The position numbers were made by a program, and so were the translations under genes. Shown piece after piece: positions 59,616 to 64,000 of a stretch of DNA of 64,000 nt. A model generated the notes under the pieces. The model searched no databases and had not been told where the DNA came from. It saw only the letters and a program-made list of their open reading frames with translations. Source of the stretch: Rhizoctonia solani (Eukaryota > Basidiomycota > Agaricomycetes > Cantharellales > Ceratobasidiaceae). Numbering within the stretch: position 1 is the stretch's first letter; each line of letters begins with the position of its first letter. The stretch spans positions 1,302,001 to 1,366,000 of the forward strand of contig NC_057385.1 in NCBI RefSeq assembly GCF_016906535.1, read 5' to 3'.

Positions 59616-62307
59616 GTGCAACCCGTTTATACGTCGATATCCCTTTTTTTGCCAATGACAATGTCCAACTCGAGGGCGTCGAAAAAATAGCAAGAAAAAA
59701 GGTGTGCCAGGCGGCGAGATATAGCAACGAGGTAAAGTTACAAAGCCAGAGTCACAGTTGATCCAATGAAGAACCGCCGGCTTAGCTTCGGCATCACGTA
59801 ACTTTATTCACTAGCGCTCGGTTCCTTGCTCCCAAACTCTTGTCTTTCAGACTCTACCCAACGGCCTTGTATTATTATTATCTATCATCTATCATATGAC
59901 TCCAACACAGCTCAACATTGGACCGTTCGTTCATTCATTGCACATATAGCTGGTCGAATCGTACATGCAAACTATACTTGCCCACCCAAACCCAGCCTTG
60001 GCTTCATCGATGCTGCCGGGTACAGTGACGATGGCATTCCTCCCGTTGCTAGGTTTACCGTCGTACACGTTGTTTTAATCTAGTCCGAAGGGCCAGCAAC
60101 AAGTACAACCATCCGAGTCTCCAGCGTACGTATCCATTGCAACCACGCGTGGTCGACAAGGCCGAGGCGAGGAAATCCTCCGCGATAGGTTCCGAGCCAT
60201 CGATAGAGCAGAAGATGGGTGCTAACATTCTCGAATATACTTAGTACGGTAATCGCTTGGATCTGCGAACTGGTTTCGTCTCATTACGTCGATACCGCGA
60301 GCTGTCCATCCAGGCAACAACCAAAAAAACTACCGAGAAAATGTGCTTCCTCAGGGGATCGGTTCCCGGCCTGTAGATCTATTCAGTACCAGTGGCGGCA
60401 GCTCAAGGGGGCTACTTCCATGCCTCTAGACCACGTGGAGATAGATATATGCACATTGCAGATTACGAGAACTCCAGTCAGGCCTAGACCTTGGCCCCAG
60501 ACGCGGACTTCAGCAACTACATCTCAGGACTAGGCCGAATTGAATATCAAGTGCCACCACAATCAGAAATCAGGCCTATCTTTTGGACAGCAATCATTAT
60601 CGGTCTGTCAAGAAACACGGACTCCAAGTAGACCAAACCATTCAGTCAATCCTCAATTTAATGCCGCATTTGGGGAGAGTGGCGTCGATCACCCCCGCCG
60701 ATCCCCCTTTGCAAAATAACCTATGATGTGGGGCCAGTTAATCAGGGACTGCACTTCCTCGACGGCGCTCGGGGGTGTAGATTAAAACGATGTATATTCC
60801 GTAATTGGTAGTTTACCTCGCTTTGGGTCCAGTGACCAAGCACTTTGAGTTTCAGACTCATGGGTTTCACCGATAGGGGTTACACAAATGTATGCAGTTG
60901 TTTCAGAATAGGAACTTGAGACCACTTTGTCTTAATTATACGGGACGGTTATAAAAATCTCAAATATGGTCCGTACACGAGCAAGATCGCTAAATAGGTG
61001 GTACGCGATATGAATACGTGCCGCACACGTCAGAAGGCTGTACCATCCAACGTATCGAACCTACAAGTGACTCGATATAATGAAGCGGATTAAATCGTCT
61101 ACGTACCTAGCCTCCGCTTTCAGCCACAGTAGGCACCAGAAGTGAGGTCACTTATATGCCAGTCCTTAGCATAACCGAGATACAGGGCGGGATCATCCAC
61201 GCCTTTTAGAACAACCGTGTCAAAGAGCTGATTCGCGTTTAATTCAATGCCCCCTTAAGGCAAAGAAGAACAATTTAAGAATAAATAGTATCGTCGGCCT
61301 AGGCCTATTACATCTATTTTGCAGCTGATCACCATAAAAATGTTTATGGTTTCTTGTTTATCCAACCCTTTGCACAATACTGCGCAGGGATCCAAACCTT
61401 GAGCAGTCCCCGTCATTTGCCTTTACTGGGGTCCTGTAATGACGCGTGTACCCTGCAAGCCCAAGCAACCCTCATTTTACCGTGCTTAGCTGTCAAATAC
61501 GTTGGCGCCTACTTTAATGTCTGAGCTCATAGGGTCTGTGCTATAATACATAATCGATTGTATATCACAAAGTTGGCTGGACCCATGCTTCGAGGGCGTT
61601 CAAGTTTCAGCCGCAGCAAACACTGTATGCAAGCAAGCGAGACTCTCGCAACCCGCGCCGATTCGGTTGCAAGTCGCATTGTTGGTTTTCCAAGCCACAT
61701 AGATTCGAGCCGATACCAGAACTATTTCAGATTTCGGCGCGCGCACGCAGAAGCAATGGAAAGATACGCCGAGGGCAAGATGCATCGGCTAGAAGCCTAT
61801 AGTATTATCACGAACTCCAGACAACAAACTAAGAATATTCCCCCGGCAACAGAATTTTTTTTATGGAAACAAGAAGTGCCATTAGAAGCGCCCTCGGATG
61901 GACTTCGTGGGGGTGAAAGCTATTCAGCCTGCCTGGCGTTAGAATCAGTTAGGCGATTTGTTTAAGCGCTCGCCACGGTACAACGCTGAGGCTCGGATTT
62001 TGACCTTCCTTCTACAAACATACGTACGTATGTAAGGGGCGTTGTAATAATTCTCTGAAACAAATTTATTATTAATTTCTGACAGGCCAGGCTTACATCT
62101 TGGTTTCTAACAAAACGTTTGCCGAGACCACACTCCCCAAGTTTCATGTGATGTGCTGCAAAACAGATTGGCAATGTAATAATGTCCAAAATTGAAATAT
62201 AATTACAGGATTCATTACCTATCGCCAGCAAACAAAACGCTACAGGATCATGTCGGGCACATACAAAACAGAACCCTTACCAGATACGATTATCGCAACT
62301 ATGTTGC
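59616..62307. other. Long gene-poor region
   Basis: These 2692 nt have no convincing gene. The left end is the SCAP promoter and 5' UTR. Two open stretches on the plus strand, near 59950-60080 and 61585-61965 (126 codons from an ATG, intronless), have protein-like composition but no recognisable motif. I saw no terminal repeats, rRNA or tRNA. It may hold old gene or transposon debris. Confidence 0.4.
61585..61965 (+). CDS. Possible orphan frame, 126 aa
   Basis: One uninterrupted frame from ATG 61585 (MLRGRSSFSRSKHCMQASET) to TAA at 61963, with a helical-looking middle (SSRYQNYFRFRRAHAEAMER, YAEGKMHRLEAYSIITNSRQ). It has no signal peptide, membrane helix or known motif. It is the longest frame in a 2.7-kb gap and could arise by chance, so this is offered with low confidence. 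Confidence 0.25.
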   Translation: MLRGRSSFSRSKHCMQASETLATRADSVASRIVGFPSHIDSSRYQNYFRFRRAHAEAMERYAEGKMHRLEAYSIITNSRQQTKNIPPATEFFLWKQEVPLEAPSDGLRGGESYSACLALESVRRFV

Positions 62308-63881
62308 CTAAGCACTACCAGTGTGACCGTTGGTTCCATTCGCACCATTCGCTGGCACGCGCTCCTCATCGGGTGGGAGCCTAATCGCACCACCTCCAAT
62401 TCCAGCCCTGATGTCTTCTGCTATCACGTACACGCTACGCGCGATAGCAAAGACCGAAATGATGCCGAGAGCGAGTGCGGCCCACTTTACTGACGGTCTA
62501 TGAGAAAAATGTAAGTGCATGGAAGAAGGAGTGACGGGAGTCGTGCGAGAACAGGAAACTTACTCGATTTGTTCCGCAAAGATCGCGAATATGCCCCAGG
62601 TCACGGCCACGTTTCCCGGAATGTTCCCCCCTGGAGTAAAGAATGCGTGGCCGTGAGCTGTTGCGACGAGAAGCGAGCTGCGATAGGGCGGGTTACCAAA
62701 ACAAGTACGGCGCATTGTATTGCACGGAAGAGGGTTCAGGAACTTACAGTAGCCAGATGGCGGCGATCTTTGTTCCTAAGCCCGAGTAGATCGCATTTGG
62801 TGCGAACGCGGCGAATGTAGAGATCGTGAAGATAACTGAGATGAATTGCATTTCGTCAGATTCTATCAATACTTTGTGTGATGGACACCCACACAAAGTC
62901 CAACCATCATATAACGCAAATGGAATCTGATCAATCGAGTTAGTGACTCAACAGAATGGCGAACGCCAAGTTCAAGCTTAGCTAGACTCACATAGACAAA
63001 GACTAAACCACAACAGTCAATTAGGTTAGTTATGGGCAACTTGCAAGTTCAAAAGTGGGCTACCGACCTTCTTCGCGCCAGTTAAACCCAGAGACCACAC
63101 GGAACTCTTTCTGTAACAATAGAATGATTAGTATACAGATCGATAGGATTATGCCGTGCTGCTCGCCTTGATTGCCAAATACGTCTGTGCAGCCAACAGG
63201 GATACAATGATGGACACAAACCATGCAAATACATACCACTGCCGCACCCATGCAGCGGTCCATACAATAGAAGTCAGCATCAGGGCCGACCATCGCCTTG
63301 CATTGCAGCACAAAACAAGTTAGTGCGTGCCACAAAACGAGGCAACGAAGTCATACCAAGTAAGCCCACGAATAATAATTTCTTTGCCCCGCTCAGTCCA
63401 CTGAACAAATGCAATTGAACCAGCGAATAGCACATGCACAAGGAATAGGATTGCGAATGCCCAAGGAGCTGGAGTCAATAGCGTGCGGCGTCCGACACCG
63501 AAGCCATAGCGAGGGTATGGGATGGGATCGACATCGGTAGGATCACGGAGACCCAAAGACAACGTGAAGACGAAAAGCTATGAGCACATAATGTTTCAGT
63601 TCCTCGTGCGAGTCAAGTTATAACAACTCCCTTACGTTTTCGGCAGTAAACCAGAGGAAGAATAGTGTATTGAAGAGCTGAATTAGAGGGTAGTGAATAT
63701 TCGAGTCCAGATCATCCGTGATGGCATCGAGTCCGCACCTGATATGTCAGATACCTTGATAGGTCCTGGGGCGTTCTGCTCAGTCCCATCGACATTACTA
63801 TGCAAGCAGCTGGTATACTTACCATGTCTCAGTTGAACGCCTATGACGGTTAGAAGGAGAATGGAGAGCCGATGCGACCAA
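62308..63881 (-). CDS. Multi-pass membrane protein, 5' end incomplete
   Basis: The coding sequence is recognisable from 63881 downwards; the first exon probably lies at or beyond the right edge. Segments in order: WCGLDAITDDLDSNIHYPLI, QLFNTLFFLWFTAEN, LFVFTLSLGLRDPTDVDPIP, YPRYGFGVGRRTLLTPAPWA, then helices FAILFLVHVLFAGSIAFVQW, SALMLTSIVWTAAWVRQWYV, FAWFVSIIVSLLAAQTYLAI, a soluble loop (KEFRVVSGFNWREE), FIFTISTFAAFAPNAIYSGL, LLSLLVATAHGHAFFTPGGN, VAVTWGIFAIFAEQIE and PSVKWAALALGIISVFAIAR. The tail is Asn/Gly-rich (ANGANGTNGHTGSA), TAG at 62308. Six to eight transmembrane helices. I do not know the family. One intron (63176-63111) appears to use a GC donor (AAG|GCGAGC), since reading on from IK hits a stop. 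Confidence 0.65.
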
Positions 63882-64000
63882 CTTAATTCATGACATGATG
63901 TCACGCGGCTTTGTACGTTAAACTCTATTTGTCAGCCACGGAAGGTTCCGTGGCGCATTTATCCAGATAATGTTTAGATTACTAGCAAGTTGGCTGTATA

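Noticed and set aside
1..64000. tRNA, rRNA, CRISPR arrays or intact transposons
   Set aside because: No cloverleaf motifs, direct-repeat arrays, terminal repeats, or transposase/reverse-transcriptase motifs were seen by eye.

Overview
The window reads as nuclear DNA of a filamentous basidiomycete. Genes are close together, sit on both strands, and are split by many introns of about 45-65 nt. The gene set is fungal: a SCAP homologue, an OPT transporter, a full-length Dicer, short secreted tyrosinases and several Agaricomycete-type proteins of unknown function. Rhizoctonia/Thanatephorus (Cantharellales) is my best guess, by inference only. I see no prokaryotic genes, CRISPR array, rRNA, tRNA or intact transposon. 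Exon borders were read by eye.

Layout. 0-9 kb: NOSIP-like RING protein (-), Erv46 (+), APC2 (+) and Qng1 queuosine-salvage glycosylase (+). 9.5-18 kb: OPT transporter (+), a single-pass membrane protein (+), an Artemis/Pso2-like nuclease that looks broken (+) and a 111-aa four-exon orphan (-). 19-29 kb: a secreted EEP nuclease with a Cys-rich tail (-), a gene remnant, two tandem tyrosinases (+) and a WW-like membrane protein (-). 31-41 kb: a Ser-rich 666-aa protein (+), F-actin capping protein alpha (-), Fcf2 (+) and Dicer (-). 41-51 kb: mostly lineage-specific proteins plus a quinone-reductase-like MDR enzyme and NTF2. 51-64 kb: Vps1 dynamin (+), SCAP (-), about 2.7 kb without a convincing gene, and a multi-pass membrane protein (-) running towards the right edge.

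Most genes are unrelated housekeeping functions: ubiquitination and cell cycle (NOSIP, APC2), ER-Golgi and vacuolar traffic (Erv46, Vps1), sterol sensing (SCAP), actin (CapA), ribosome biogenesis (Fcf2), nuclear transport (NTF2) and RNA silencing (Dicer). The only clear functional cluster is the tyrosinase pair.

The most distinctive pattern is splicing. In at least four genes (APC2, tyrosinase 1, Fcf2, Dicer), and probably a fifth, the reading frame and the conserved protein motif are restored only by a GC-AG intron. I did not find a convincing new multi-gene system.
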